DNA from: Piscicola geometra
Taxonomy: Eukaryota; Annelida; Clitellata; Hirudinida; Piscicolidae
DNA length: 64,000 bases
Assembly: GCA_943735955.1 (NCBI GenBank)
Contig: OX030967.1
Location: 1,322,181-1,386,180, forward strand
Direction: 5' to 3'
In this document: piece by piece, positions 24,816-36,931 of the stretch
Numbering within the stretch: position 1 is the first letter of the stretch
Layout: the number at the start of each line of letters is the position of its first letter
Notes under the pieces: generated by a model
Database searches by the model: none
What the model was told of the DNA's origin: nothing
Seen by the model: only the letters and a program-made list of their open reading frames with translations
Program-made: the position numbers and the translations under genes

Positions 24816-26930
24816 GATCTGCCAGAGAGAGTGAGTTCAAATTAATGAAAATGAGGACCAAACAAAGCTACAATAAGATATAAACAAAGTAGTGAAATGG
24901 GGTCAGCAATGGGACCTCAGACTTCATCCACATAAATGTAAACTATTGCAAATATACTGAAATAAAAAGGAAGAAAGAGTTTATTCTATGCAGGATTATG
25001 AAGGGGGTGAGGTTGTTTTAGAGAGTATAGAGTATGAAAAAGACCTTGGTGTAATTATATAAAAAAATTGAAATTCGATATTCACATCCAAAAGCAAGTA
25101 AATAAAGCTAACCTAATAATAGGACTAATAAGAAGAACGTTTAAATTTCTTGAAATAAAACATTTAGATTATTATTCAAAGGTATAGTTAGGCCCCATCT
25201 AGAATACCTTATCAGTGTATGGAGCCCTTCATTGAAAAAACAAATTGACTGTATAAAAAATGTACAAAGAATAGCACCTAAAGTGCTATCTTATCTATAA
25301 GATAAGACTTATATAATATAATAATAATTGTCGTTTTTGTATAGCGCCCGGGCACGCAACTTATAATGATAGACTTAAAGCTATTAAATTGCCAAAATTA
25401 AAATACCGAAGACTTCGAAGGGACATGATCGAAACCTATAAAATACTTAATAATAAATATGACAGTAAAATAACATAATCTATTTTTACACTCAATACAA
25501 GGAAAATTGCTAAAATCATCCAAAAAACAGTGCCAAAAAAATACAAGAAAAATTCTTTATGCACAAAGAGTGGTAACAGTTTAGAATAGCTTGCCTGATG
25601 AGATCGTAAAAGCTGAAAATATTGATAAATTAAAAAAAAAATTAGATAAGTAATAATAATAAAATTGTCGTTTTTGTATAGCGCCCGGGCACGCAACTGA
25701 AGCGCTCTCACTACATCGTAATGCAATAAAGAAATAAAAATAATTATAATAGTAATGTTATAAAAAGGAAAGCAAAGAGTAGCATGGAGTAATTATTATG
25801 AGTGATAAGCTAAGTTAAAATAATGAGTTTCAGTTGGGCTTTGAAAGTCGAAAATTGGTTGATGTTGCGAAGTGCAGGTGGAAGGGCATTCCAAGTTGTT
25901 GGAGCTGCGTGACGGAATTGATTGATTCTTGGTTGAAGATGTTTTGTTGGTCATGAGTTCGCTGAGATATTACGGTATTAAAGTTTGAAGAATTTTTAAT
26001 GTAGTGATGGCTATTTTGAAAATCAATAGGAAGCCAGTGAAGTTTTATAAGATTATCATTTGATGATTGAACAAGGTGATGGCCTGGGTAATCACAATTG
26101 AGTGTGATTCTAGCAGCCTTGTTTAAAACTGACTGTAGACGATTTCTTTCTTGATTGGTGATATTATATAATAGCGAGTTACAGTAGTCAAGTCTGCTCA
26201 GTATTAGACATCGGAGAGATCAGTAGGAATGAATGGGCGTATGTGTTTGATTGCTTTGAGATGATAGTGTGATGATTGGATGATAGATGTGATGTGGTTT
26301 TTAAAAGTGAGTTTGCTGTCGAGGGTGACTCCGAGTATTTTGAGAGTGTTATTGATGGGGATGTTATTTAAGTTGATGTCGACAGATGATATGGTATTTG
26401 AACTATTTAGTTGAAAAGGGTTTCCTAGTTTTATTATTTCTGATTTATTAGTGTTAAACTGGAGATAGTTATTGAGGAACCAAGTTTCCATGGTTTTTAT
26501 GCAAGATGTGAGGTAACTAGTAGCTTGGTTGGATGTATTAGGTGTGATGAATTGAAGAAGTTGTATATCATCAGCATATTTATGTACTGGGAAAACCATC
26601 CCGATTATGACATAATAATAAAAAAATTAATGTATATACATACACATAAATATATTTTATTTATAATTATAATTATTTTATACTTATTAATTATTTTTAA
26701 TGTTTATTCATTTATTATATGTAATGTATATGCATATGTATATGTGTATATGCATGTGGGTATATAAATGTTTTTATTTATTCTTTTATTATTTTTATTT
26801 ATTTGTTTTGTTTTTCTATTGTATTTTTATATATTTATTATTATAATTAATATTTTTCTTTGTTTTTTATAATTAACCATTATAGAGGTCAAAAGATCTG
26901 CGTGGTTTTTAAATCCCTAAACTAAACTAT
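24815..26930 (+). pseudogene. CR1-like LINE 3' half on plus strand, with a nested insertion
   Basis: Starts at DLPERVSS and continues through frame-broken 'WGQQWDLRLHPHKCKLLQ', 'GIVRPHLEYLISVWSPSLKK', 'LPKLKYRRLRRDMIETYK' and NSLPDEIVKAENIDKL to LDK at 25647. It resumes with YWENHPDYDII at 26587 and an AT-rich 3' UTR to about 26930. The gap is a separate minus-strand LINE insertion. A short 3'-tail copy (25318-25356) also interrupts it. Confidence 0.75.
25648..26586 (-). pseudogene. L2-like LINE fragment, 5' truncated
   Basis: Minus strand 26599-26204: 'HKYADDIQLLQF', 'WFLNNYLQFNTNKSEIIKLG', ILGVTLDSKLTFKNHI; then decayed sequence with ILQTLIP and NLECPSTCTSQ. The 3' end is GCGCTATACAAAAACGAC followed by (AAT) repeats. 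Inserted exactly between DK and YW of the surrounding plus-strand LINE. Confidence 0.8.
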
Positions 26931-27420
26931 TTACATTAACCATTTGTACCCTATCATTTAGAAAATTACTTATCCACCTAAATGTTTTATAACCAACTCC
27001 ATAACTTTCTAATTTATATATTAGTTTTCTATGCGGTACCTTATCAAATGCTTCCATTAAATCCGTCTATATTACATCAATTACCCCACATTTGTCAAAA
27101 ATACTAGTCCAACTATCCATTACCATTACCATTACAATTGTAGCAAAGTTGACCGTTCTCCAATAAAACTAAATTGCCTTTTGCTAAATAAATAATTTAA
27201 TTTCATATGTTTTTCTATTATTTTTCTCACTCATTTTTCCATTAGCTTACAGTTATACTAGCTAAACTAACTTGACTATAATTTGATACCTCTTTTTTCT
27301 CTCTTTTTCAAATATTGGCATTATTTCCCCTTTTTCCCAATCTTCTGGTATTATGCCGCTATTTAATGATCTGGATCTGGGGCTTATGTTACATTTATTT
27401 ATTTCTTTCTTTCTCCCATG
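26930..27420 (-). pseudogene. CR1-like LINE reverse transcriptase fragment, heavily decayed
   Basis: Minus strand pieces 'SGIIPEDWEKGEIMPIFEK' and 'EAFDKVPHRKLIYKLESYGV', ending RWISNFLNDRVQMVNVN. Several stops. Likely part of the minus-strand LINE whose next block begins at 24861. Confidence 0.7.
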
Positions 27421-27716
27421 GATTCTTCTCTAAGATTTAAATTTCAAAGGATTTCATGAAAAAACTTGAAAGAGTAAATGATTTTTTTTTAATTTTACAA
27501 TTTTTTAATAACTACAAAAGATTATTCTTTTCAGTTATTTTATGTAAATTAATAAACAAACTTGTGAAAGCAGTACCCAAGTCTTCGAAGTCAAAAACTT
27601 TATCAAAGTAACTGAAATGAATAGGTATCTTTTCCTGCTTCAGTTTCATCTTTTTATACGCCTAGGATACAAACACATCACATCATACCACAACACACAC
27701 ACCACATCACACCATA

Positions 27717-28083
<367 letters not shown>

Positions 28084-28103
28084 ACAGGCACATACACTCA
28101 CAC

Positions 28104-28193
28104 GTAGGCGTATCCAGGGGGCAGCTGCTCGTTCCCTTTTTATAACTAAAAAAAAATATAATTGCTAAATGTAAAAAAAAAGTTGAGTACATA
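28104..28193 (+). mobile_element. Truncated copy of the hAT MITE (GGCGTATCCAG family)
   Basis: GTAGGCGTATCCAGGGGGCAGCTGC matches the left end of the MITE at 16807. It is cut after about 90 bp by the next hAT. Confidence 0.6.
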
Positions 28194-28194
28194 C

Positions 28195-29440
28195 TAGAGG
28201 TCAGAACGGGTACTTGCGGGACTCGCGCGATAACGGAAAAGAAAATTAATTTCGGGACGGGAAAAGTCGGAAACCGGGAATAGGTTTTTGGGACGGGAAC
28301 GGGAATCAACATTCAAATCGGGAACGGGAAAAACGGGAACGGGAAAAACGGGAACGGGAATCAACTATTAAATCGAGAAAAACGAGAATAAAAGTTATTG
28401 GGAGTGGATTTTTTAACAATTATACATTAGCAAACTCGTAAGTATGGAAATCTTTATTTCATCGATACTCCGTACTTGAAATAGGTATTAAATGCAATGG
28501 AAATGTATAAAAAAACCACCATTGTCAAAATCTCCAACATTACATTTGAAGTTGTTAAGGCGAGTCCAAATATAAGAGCGATTAGAACAAATGGGTGATG
28601 ATGAAAACTTGTCAGATGAAATCAAAATGTTCAGTTATATTATTTTTATTTTATAAATTATTACTTTAAATTTGAATGATTAATTTCCAAATGATTGCTC
28701 AGTTGATCATTTCACCCATTGATCTATTTCATATGGCAGCACATCTGTTGCATCCCCAGTAGGAAATAATAATAAAAAACAAGTTTGGGGTAGAAAAGAA
28801 ATAAATACCAAGACTTTCATTAGAGAAAATTTAATTTCATTTTGTACAGCCAGACCAAGCTGCCGTGCCGTTGAGAAAAAAAATGATGGTTATTCACACC
28901 TATAATAATAATAATAATAATAAAGAGCATTATTATAGTGGCGTATAACCCGAACGGTCTTCCAGGCCAATTAGGCTGCATATTTTTATTTGCGCCTTTT
29001 GGTTACTAGGGTATTGGTTGCACTTGAACCTATGACCTTTCATTATTGGTCAAGCCGAGAGTCGTTGCCGGGTCAGCTACCCGTTCACGCATTCAGCTAC
29101 CCGTTCACCCACTCAGCTACCCGTCACCCTATGCTAGTTTTTATAACGTAAAAATTATAACAAAATTTGTATACTATCAAATTATACGAATTATTTTATT
29201 AGTGCAGAATAAGAATTTTGTCAAAAAACATTTATCTAACATTAATGAAGAATTATGAATGATGAACGAAAAGAAAAATTCAAAAGAGGATGAATTGTAC
29301 AAATATTCACAATTACGTCCCACCAAAATTGAAGATTATAAAGATGTTTAATTTTTTGTAGTAAAATTTTTTCAAATACTACTAGAAGAAGCCAACATTT
29401 TGTTTAGTATACCTGCAAGTTTTATTCCCTGTGAACGGAA
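28195..29440 (+). mobile_element. Second copy of the TAGAGGTCGG hAT family, 3' truncated
   Basis: Starts TAGAGGTCAGAAC and follows the copy at 19771 (GGGAACGGGAA repeats, then the same AT-rich body) to the transposase remnant 'SIPASFIPCERNFSTCG' at about 29404-29456. Its right end is replaced by another hAT family. A SINE is inserted at 28.9-29.1 kb. Confidence 0.8.
28903..29130 (-). repeat. tRNA-derived SINE with (ATT)n tail
   Basis: Near copy of the SINE at 12.8 kb. The minus strand has CGGGTAGCTGA (repeated three times at the 5' end), GGTCATAGGTTCAAGTG, the body with GGGTTATACGCCAC, and an (ATT)n tail. Inserted into the hAT at 28.2 kb. Confidence 0.7.
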
Positions 29441-29596
29441 TTTTTCAACATGTGGTCAGCTGATGTGGGACTGATGCAGATGAAAGCAGCCCTTCGAGAT
29501 TAGTATACCTGCAAGTTTTATTCCCTGTGAACGGAATTTTTCAACATGTGGTCAGCTGATGTGGGACTGATGCAGATGAAAGCAGCCCTTCGAGAT
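29405..29596 (+). repeat. 96-bp direct tandem duplication across a hAT/hAT junction
   Basis: 29405-29500 and 29501-29596 are identical as far as I can read. Each unit joins the end of one hAT family (CERNFSTCG) to the middle of another (DVGLMQMKAALRD), so the duplication postdates the fusion. Confidence 0.95.
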
Positions 29597-30334
29597 GCAA
29601 TAGACAAACGGTTAGAATTTGTTTAAAAAATGACCGAAGTGCTTGCAGCTACTTTGCTTGATCCTCGCTTCAAAGACATGTATTTTGACGATTTAGAAAA
29701 GGGAGAAGCCAAAAAAGAAGTTTCAAACTTTATCAAACCAAAATACTGGAAAATAACGTTTTAAACAGTATGGGTTCATCAACCTTATGGGATATTTGCG
29801 ACAGAACTAACCTCACCAACCAAAACTACGATGATGCTGCCAAGAAGACGCCTGAAAACGAACGCCAAATGCAGGCGTATCTTAAAGAGCCTAGGATCAA
29901 TAGAACATCCAATATTTTTGCGTATTGGCATTGCAGTCAATATTCATGTCTTGAGCCTGCTGCTCGAAAATACTTATCTGCACCCCCAACAAGTGTGGCT
30001 AGCGAGCAACTATTTAGTTTTGCAGGGCAAATCTACGCAGATCGTCGCAGCAACCTTTTTGTTGAAAATGTTGAAAAACTGTTATTTCTTGCTTACAATA
30101 TTCGTTTGTTTGGATTTAATTATTAAACGGAAATTGTCATTGTTCAATACTATTTTTTGATTTTAATAAACACTTACGTAGACCATTTTTGTTGTTGACA
30201 AACTTTTATTTTTTGGCTTAAAATATACGCTTGTTTGGAATTGCTTATTTTCGGTTTCGGCCGAAAATGGGATTTTAATTTCGGCCTAATTTCGTTTCGG
30301 CCGAAATAAAAATTTCTGTTTTGGTCGGTCTCTA
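29457..30334 (+). pseudogene. ZBED-type hAT transposase remnant and right terminus
   Basis: Coding pieces 'MQMKAALRDAIDKRLEFV', 'VLAATLLDPRFKDMYF' and, at 29770-30126, the C-terminal dimerisation domain with 'LSAPPTSVASEQLFSFAGQI', YADRRSNLFVENVEKLLFL and NIRLF. It ends in CGGCCGAAA-rich subterminal sequence and the terminus TTGGTCGGTCTCTA at 30334. The left end is missing. The same terminus occurs at 60335-61714. Confidence 0.85.
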
Positions 30335-31370
30335 AGGGAAAGTATCGTATCCTTAAAAATTAATTTCATTCATTGAAGTATTATATTTACATTCTTTGCC
30401 AGAACCTCCGTTATCATTATTATATCTGGACTATCGTCCATAAATCTAAATCTAAATTCGTCGACTTTATTCATAAAACTGTCTGAACTCGTATAAATTT
30501 ATTTTAAACTATTAAAATTAACATTTCGTTTTTGATATTAACATTTAAATTTTTATTATTAAATATAAAGTTTTTTCCCTGTGCAGATATTTTCTTTATA
30601 TTACTTTTATAACTTGTATCTTCAATTTCTATAGATGACTGATATTTGTTTAATGAGTCCACAAAACCTTGGCTTATGCTAAATTTTTAATTATTAACAT
30701 GCTTTAAATTGTTGTTTAAATTGAATAATATTTTTGATTCTGTGGGCTCAATTATTAGTTTTTTGGTATTTGTTCTTGTTTTTTATCAGTTCAACTAAAT
30801 TCTGTTCATCTTTTACTGATACATTATTTACCTTATTTAAAAGTACATTATTTACTTCATTTAAAAGTACATTATTTACCTCATTTAAAAGTACATTATT
30901 TACCTCATTTAAAAGTACATTATTTACCTCATTTAAAAGTACATTATTTACCTCATTTAAAAGTACATTATTTACCTCATTTAAAAGTACATTATTTACC
31001 TCATTTAAAAGTACATTATTTACCTCATTTAAAAGTACATTATTTACCTCATTTAAAAGTACATTATTTACCTCATTTAAAAGTACATTATTAATCTTTT
31101 TAATTAACTCATTATATGTCTCTTTTAGCAATTCTTTATCTAAATATTTTCCTGTTTCTTCATTATTTACTTCTTCGAAGGATTTTATTACAGAAGCAAT
31201 TTTCAACTAAATTTTATTTTTTAAATTATTTATGAATGCTTCAGGTTCCTTTTGTATTATTTCTTTAGTTGTGCTCACTAATTTATACATATTAATGTCT
31301 TTATTAATTATTTCAATGGTTTCTTTCAAGTCCACTTTTTTAAAGTTTATTCGTAAATGCATTTATTATT
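30335..31370 (-). pseudogene. CR1-like LINE: ORF1 C-terminal part and ORF2 endonuclease start
   Basis: Minus strand from 31370: decayed ORF1 with 'KEIIQKEPEAFINNLKNK', 'IKSFEEVNNEETGKYLDK', then an 8-residue repeat NNVLLNEV. After about 250 codons a second frame opens with 'SSDSFMNKVDEFRFRF' and 'DDSPDIIMITEVLAKN', the N-terminus of a CR1/L2-type APE endonuclease. Cut at 30334 by a hAT and at 31371 by another. The ORF1 N-terminal part lies at 36932-37456. The protein is unusually Asn/Lys-rich. Confidence 0.75.
30830..31090. repeat. 24-bp tandem repeat inside a LINE ORF1
   Basis: About 11 units of AGTACATTATTTACCTCATT plus TAAA, coding NNVLLNEV on the minus strand. Units are almost identical, so the array expanded recently or is homogenised. 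Confidence 0.95.
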
Positions 31371-32147
31371 AAGTTATCTAGGGGCGCAACAAGCCAAAAA
31401 TGCTTGGGGGCTCAACTTTAGTCTTTATAGATAATTATTTACCGCAGCTGTTGCGTTTTAAAACATCAATTTTTATATTTTCTTGCTGTTTTAATACCGA
31501 GTGTTTTTCACATATTTTTAATTAGATTGTAAATTTTAATTTCATAGGTTAAATTTCAATTTTTTTACTTTTTTTATTTATAATCATTTATTTCCTGTTC
31601 ACATTCAAAATTTCTCGAAACAATCTTTCCTCGCTTAGATAATTTTTCAATTTTTTTGTTCGATTTTTACACAAATTTAATCTTAATTTCAGGGTGAAAA
31701 GATAGTTAATACTTGAATTAATTTTTTAAATATACAAAATACCTTTTAAAACGTTTTCAATGCTTTTAAAAAACAATGGTGCGTTTTCGCAACTTTGACG
31801 TAATATGATTTCGTATGATTTTAAATCTAGTCATCATTACAATAGTTATTATAAAAATAATAAAATTATTATTTTTATGTTAATGTATTATGAAATTTAT
31901 AAAATTAAAATAAAAAGTTGAATTTCGTAGATGAATGTTGGTTTTTATATTTTGAATAAAATTCCAAACCGCAAATGCTTCATACTTGAAGATTTTATTG
32001 AAGAAAATAGAATTTTTTAACTTCTCATAGGTTGATTAGAAAATTAAAATAGAGATAACATTCGTCGTCAGTGTCGTTGTTTATCACGTTAAATAAGTGC
32101 TTTTGTAATTAAAATAATAATTATAATTACAACTAATAAAATAATTA

Positions 32148-35100
32148 AGAAGGAAAACTCTGACTACCAACCGCTGCTGCCTTGCAGGCTATCCATTCCT
32201 GGAAAAGGCTTTGGGAGTCAACCCCGAGGAAAAATCAGGAGTCGGAGTTCCTAAGGCGGTGGATCGTCATCTATGATGTCCTTCCGGCAACTCCTGCAGC
32301 CAAGTCGGCTTTAAGCGTGGTGCTTGCACCCCCTTGGGTCTAGTCGACGAAGCCGAGAGGGGGGTCCTGTTGTTTGGGCAGCACAAGACCTTCACACGTT
32401 TTGCCCAGGCTAGCGCTCTGGAGATTTCATTCCAGTCTCGCTTTACGGCAAGAGCACAAACAAGAAAACAGCAGTTCAAGGGTTATAAGTCCTTGCTTAA
32501 TTGGCGTAGAGCTGGACGCCACGGGTTGTCTTCAATGGTGGAAGGGACCCTTGCAGTCCCACTAGTAACTACCGCCCGTCCTAAGCCTGGCAGCCCCCGG
32601 TCAATAAGATGTTACCCGTCACGGTCTGTCTGCTTCAGTGAGTGCCTGGAGCTTAGAGCACAGCTCAACAAGCAGGCCGTTATCTTCACGCACCAAAAAA
32701 CTACAAATACAAAAAGATGGAGATTCCAGCTCTCCGTATCGCAAGCTGGAACGTACGTACTATGCGCACTGGACTGAGTGATGACTTTCGTAAGATTGAA
32801 GACCTTCGCAAGACTGCAGTCATTGATCATGAGTTGCACAGACTAAGCGTCGACGTTGCAGCCCTACAGGAAACGCGTCTTCCAGAGTCTGGATCCTTGA
32901 TAGAGGAACATTACACGTTCTTTTAGCAAGGGAAAGAAGAAGAGAAGACCCGGGAACACGGAGTCGGCTTCGCCATCAAAAACACCCTGCTTTGCATGTC
33001 CGAACCTCCTTCCCGCGGCACAGAGAGAACCCTCACTCTACACTTTCTCACAGCATCTGGCACTGCTAATCTTTTGTGCATCTATGCACCGACCATGCAG
33101 ACCAGCGCTGAGACTAAAGATCAATTCTACGAACAACTAAGCAGCTTTGTTGCCACAGTTCCTGTTTCCGAACACCTCTACCTTCTAGGAGATTTTAACG
33201 CCCGGATTGGCTCTGACCACGACTCATGGCCAGATGTGCTGGTTCACCATGGCATCAGGAAAATGAAAGAAAACGGCCAAAGACTACTCGAATTCTGTTG
33301 TTACTACAACCTGTGCGTAACAAACACGTACTTTCAGAACATTGCATGTCACAAGGTGTTCTGGAGACATCCAAGATCAAATCACCGGAATCAACTAGAC
33401 TTGATCATCACCAGGCACAACTCGTTGAACAACGTTCGCAGCATCAGAGCTTACCATAGCGCCGATTGCGATACAGACCATTCTCTGATTGCGTCAAAAA
33501 TAAAGTTGGGCCCCAAGAGGCCCTGCCTCTCTAAGAAAAAATGCCAGCCAAAAATTAACACCTATCAGACCATTCATCAAGTTAAGAACCATAAGTTCAT
33601 AGATCAGCAACAAAGAGCCTAATGCGGAAGTCAGATGGAACTCGCTCCGAAATACCATCTTCAGAACTGCTTTACTCACGTATGGTAAAAAGGAACACAA
33701 GAACACCGATCAGTGTTGTTCCAGTTAACTGTAACTTTAACTGAAATGGTAAATTAACTGAAAAATATGATTCAGTTAACTAAAACTTTAACTGTAACTG
33801 TAATTCAATGCATAACTGTAACTGAAATAGAAACATTAAAACAAGAATACTAACTGAATAGTAACTAAAAAATATCTACTTAAAAAATGGGAAGCGCTAC
33901 AAGATAAAACATTGGCAGAGGCACGTTTTTGAGCCATAATACGATTAATTTATTTTATTCATCGAGTCCGATTATATTAATTTGGTGTTTTACATAGTTG
34001 CTTTTTTTTGACCAGTTGAATTATACAAATTTTTATGAAATGTTTGAAGTTAATAGCGGCAGAAAACAAGAAAATGGCGTATGGGCCTATTTTATTTACA
34101 AAGCTTCATGCGACAAAAGCGAATGTCAGATTTCAGAAGAAGATGATAATGATAAGGAGAAATTTACCTGGCAACACATTGTAGTTGATAATTATTTACG
34201 TATTTACATTTTTTAATATTACTTACCAAATTATGAGCATAATTTATAAGCCATTTAAATAATTTCAATTAAACAAACGTAAATATATGCAATTTCTATC
34301 ATTTAGGTTCAGAGAAAATGATTTCTTTGATAAAAGAATATAAGAACAATGTAGAAGATCGAATTCGTAAAGATCTTCAAACTGGACATCGCGTTGTCAT
34401 TAGCATGGATTGCTGGACTAAGAAGGGTCTAACACTTTCATGTCTCGGGATCTCAGCATCCTTTTATAATCCATTAATGCGTCGTGGTCAGCTACGATAG
34501 GTAGACCTCAGAATCCTTCATAATCAAGAGTGGGGTCAAACAGGGTTGTGTGCTAGCGCCTACATAATTCGGTATCTTCTTCTCGATGCTGTTGAACTTT
34601 GCATTTAAAGAGTCTGCCGAAGGTGTCCATTTACACACCAGAAATGACGGGAAACTGCTGAACATGGCACGCCTAAGAGCAAAGACAAAAATTCGCACTG
34701 TCCTCATCAGAGACATGCTGTTCGCTGATGATGCGGCCCTAGTGTCACACACGGAGAAACACATTCAGCAGCTGATGAACCGCTTTGCTCAGGCTTGCAG
34801 GGAATTCGGTCTGAACATCAGGATAAAAAAAACCAACATCATGGGTCAAGACATCCCTGTTCCACCCTCAATCACAATCGACAATCAGGTGCTGGAGGCC
34901 ACTGGCAAGTTCACATACTTGGGCTCCGTCATCATTAGCAGCCTATCCCTCGACATCGAGATTGATAAAAGGCTCGCCAAAGCAGCCAGCGTCATGGCCA
35001 GATTGAGCAAACGTGTTTGGACTAACAACCAACTGACACGAAACACCAAGCTCAAAGTGTACCAGGCATGCGTTCTCAGCACTCTGTTGTATGGCAGCGA

Positions 35101-35709
35101 AACCTGGACCACCTATGCCAGGCAAGAAGATCGTTTCGAAAGCTTTCTCCTTCGCTGTCTTCGACGCATCCTTGGCATAACATGGCAAGACAAAGCCACC
35201 AACACAGCCGTACTCAATCAAGCTAACTCACTCAGCATACACCTCCTTCTATGCCAAAGACGTCTACGCTGGCTGGGTCACGTGCGTCGAATGGAAGTAG
35301 GTCGCATACCCAAGGACATCCTCTATGGCGAACTGGCTACAGGACACTATCCAGTTGGTCGCCCACAACTAGGCTGTAAAGACGTCTGCAAACGCGACCT
35401 CAAACTTACGGGTATCGACCCTGGCAGATGGGAAGAGCTAGCCGATGACCGGAGGGGCTGGCGCCAGATTGTCCACATAGGCATCAAAAAGGGCTAGGAA
35501 GAACGCAGGCAACATCTGGAATCCCGAAAGCAATGAAGAAAATGAGGCAGCAGAATCAGGCTCTCGATCCTCCATCCGACTTCACCTGCAGCCACTGCAG
35601 CAGAGACTGTCGATCCAGGATCAGTCTGCTGAGCCACTCTAGAAGCTGCCGTCAAAGAACACATCAGACCGCTATCATCATCTCACGAGATGAATGAATG
35701 CCAACCAAA
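32148..35709 (+). pseudogene. RTE-type LINE (family A), 5'-truncated, disrupted copy
   Basis: Flanked by the 14-bp duplication TAATAAAATAATTA (32134-32147 and 35710-35723). Close relative of the intact LINE at 47529. The endonuclease begins at 32717 and is broken by TAG at 32924 where the intact copy reads TGG. It continues at 32996-33622 with 'LLGDFNARIGSDHDSW'. About 1 kb of RT is replaced by a BED-hAT piece (33711-34487). 34586-35497 holds the RT end with 'MLFADDAALV' and 'RRLRWLGHVRRM'. It is dead. Confidence 0.92.
33711..34487 (+). pseudogene. BED-finger hAT fragment nested in the RTE LINE
   Basis: Begins CAGTGTTGTTCCAGTTAACTG, a hAT-like terminus with GTTAACTG-rich subterminal repeats. 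Coding remnants: a BED-type finger near 34050-34135 with 'VWAYFIYKASCDKSEC', and 34318-34500 with 'GHRVVISMDCWTKKGLTLS', typical of ZBED transposases. No right terminus. LINE bases equivalent to about 49354-50331 of the intact copy are lost. Confidence 0.75.
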
Positions 35710-36931
35710 TAATAAAATAATTAGAAGTCATAATTTTATCGAACTATTTGCAATTGAAATTTATTTCAGTTTTAATGAATGTGATTTGAATTAATTTATG
35801 TATGATTTCTTACTGCACATAAGTATGTCACACTTTTCGCTCATGTTGCGTTTTTGCAAAATTTTGCTCCATTAAAACTTATGCAATAATTGTTTTCAAT
35901 TTTGCTTGAGCTGTTATTATAACTATATAATGCAAGTCTAAATGTAAATTTCCTGTTAACTTTTTTTTCGGGTAGTGACGGTAAATGGGCTAAATAAAAA
36001 CTACCAATTATAATTGATAAAGAAGTGAGATATTTAATTAATGATACAAAAAAAGCTACAAACTAAGTTGCATAGTATTCTTAGAGTTACGTCATCATTT
36101 TTTAAACTAAGGTAAAAAGTATAAAAATAGGTTTGATATGAGATCCTAATCAGTCTATAATTTTTGTTAAAATATTTAGTTTCAACTAAATTTTGATGTG
36201 TTTTCAGTTATAAAATAATTTTTCGATCAGTTTGTGAAAATCTTTTCACTATTTCATTTACTGGAAGAAGTGAGCTTTGCAAACGACGAGCAGAAACAGA
36301 GATCCTAAGATGAATTTTAATAAGCCGAAGCTTAGAAAATGCTCTTTCTGCATCTTATGAAGTATCTGGCAGAGTCAGAACAACATCGAGCATATAGTGC
36401 AACTCGGGCTGAAGGCTTGTGGCTCAAAAGAGCTCTTGCAGTTCGATACATGCAATGAGATCAGACTGATCCGCACGTAAACTTAATGTGTTGATGTGAT
36501 TTCGAGCTGTCTTTACACAGTTTCAGCATCCTTTCCAGGAAGGTTGGATAATTATGAAGACTCGGGAGTTATTTTGTCTATCTGCGTTATTCTTTATAGA
36601 CTTATGAAGGTTGGAAAACTTTACATATGAAAAGTGTAAAGATTCAAGAGTGTAGTTAAAGTCTAGTGGTGTCTTATTTCTTCTCAGAATTCGTGACATG
36701 TTAGTGTTATTTTATTAGGATCTTTATGTTCTGTGTTGATATATGAAATGTTTTGTGAGATAAACACCCGATGGCCATCCAGAGAAAATATCATTGTCCT
36801 ATGGCATATTGAAAAATTAATTACACCCCCCCTCCTCCAAAAACTCATCGATTTTCGAAAAATTGCGAGACCCTTTGAATAGATTGAGCCCCCCCCCCCA
36901 GCCCCCCCCTGGTTGCGCCACTGAAGTTATC

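Larger units (their letters stand above)
31379..36923 (-). mobile_element. hAT transposon (CAGTGGCGCAACC family) split by an RTE LINE
   Basis: Left end TAGGGGCGCAAC, right end GTTGCGCCACTG, and 8-bp duplications AAGTTATC at 31371-31378 and 36924-36931. About 2 kb is hAT sequence. The remainder is the LINE at 32148-35709. On the minus strand near 36380-36235 a decayed dimerisation domain reads DAERAFSKLRLIKIHL. The element itself interrupts a LINE ORF1. A partner copy in inverted orientation ends at 40269. Confidence 0.9.

Noticed and set aside
30830..31090. CRISPR-like regular repeats
   Set aside because: The 24-bp units are contiguous without unique spacers, lie inside a LINE coding frame, and the genome is eukaryotic.
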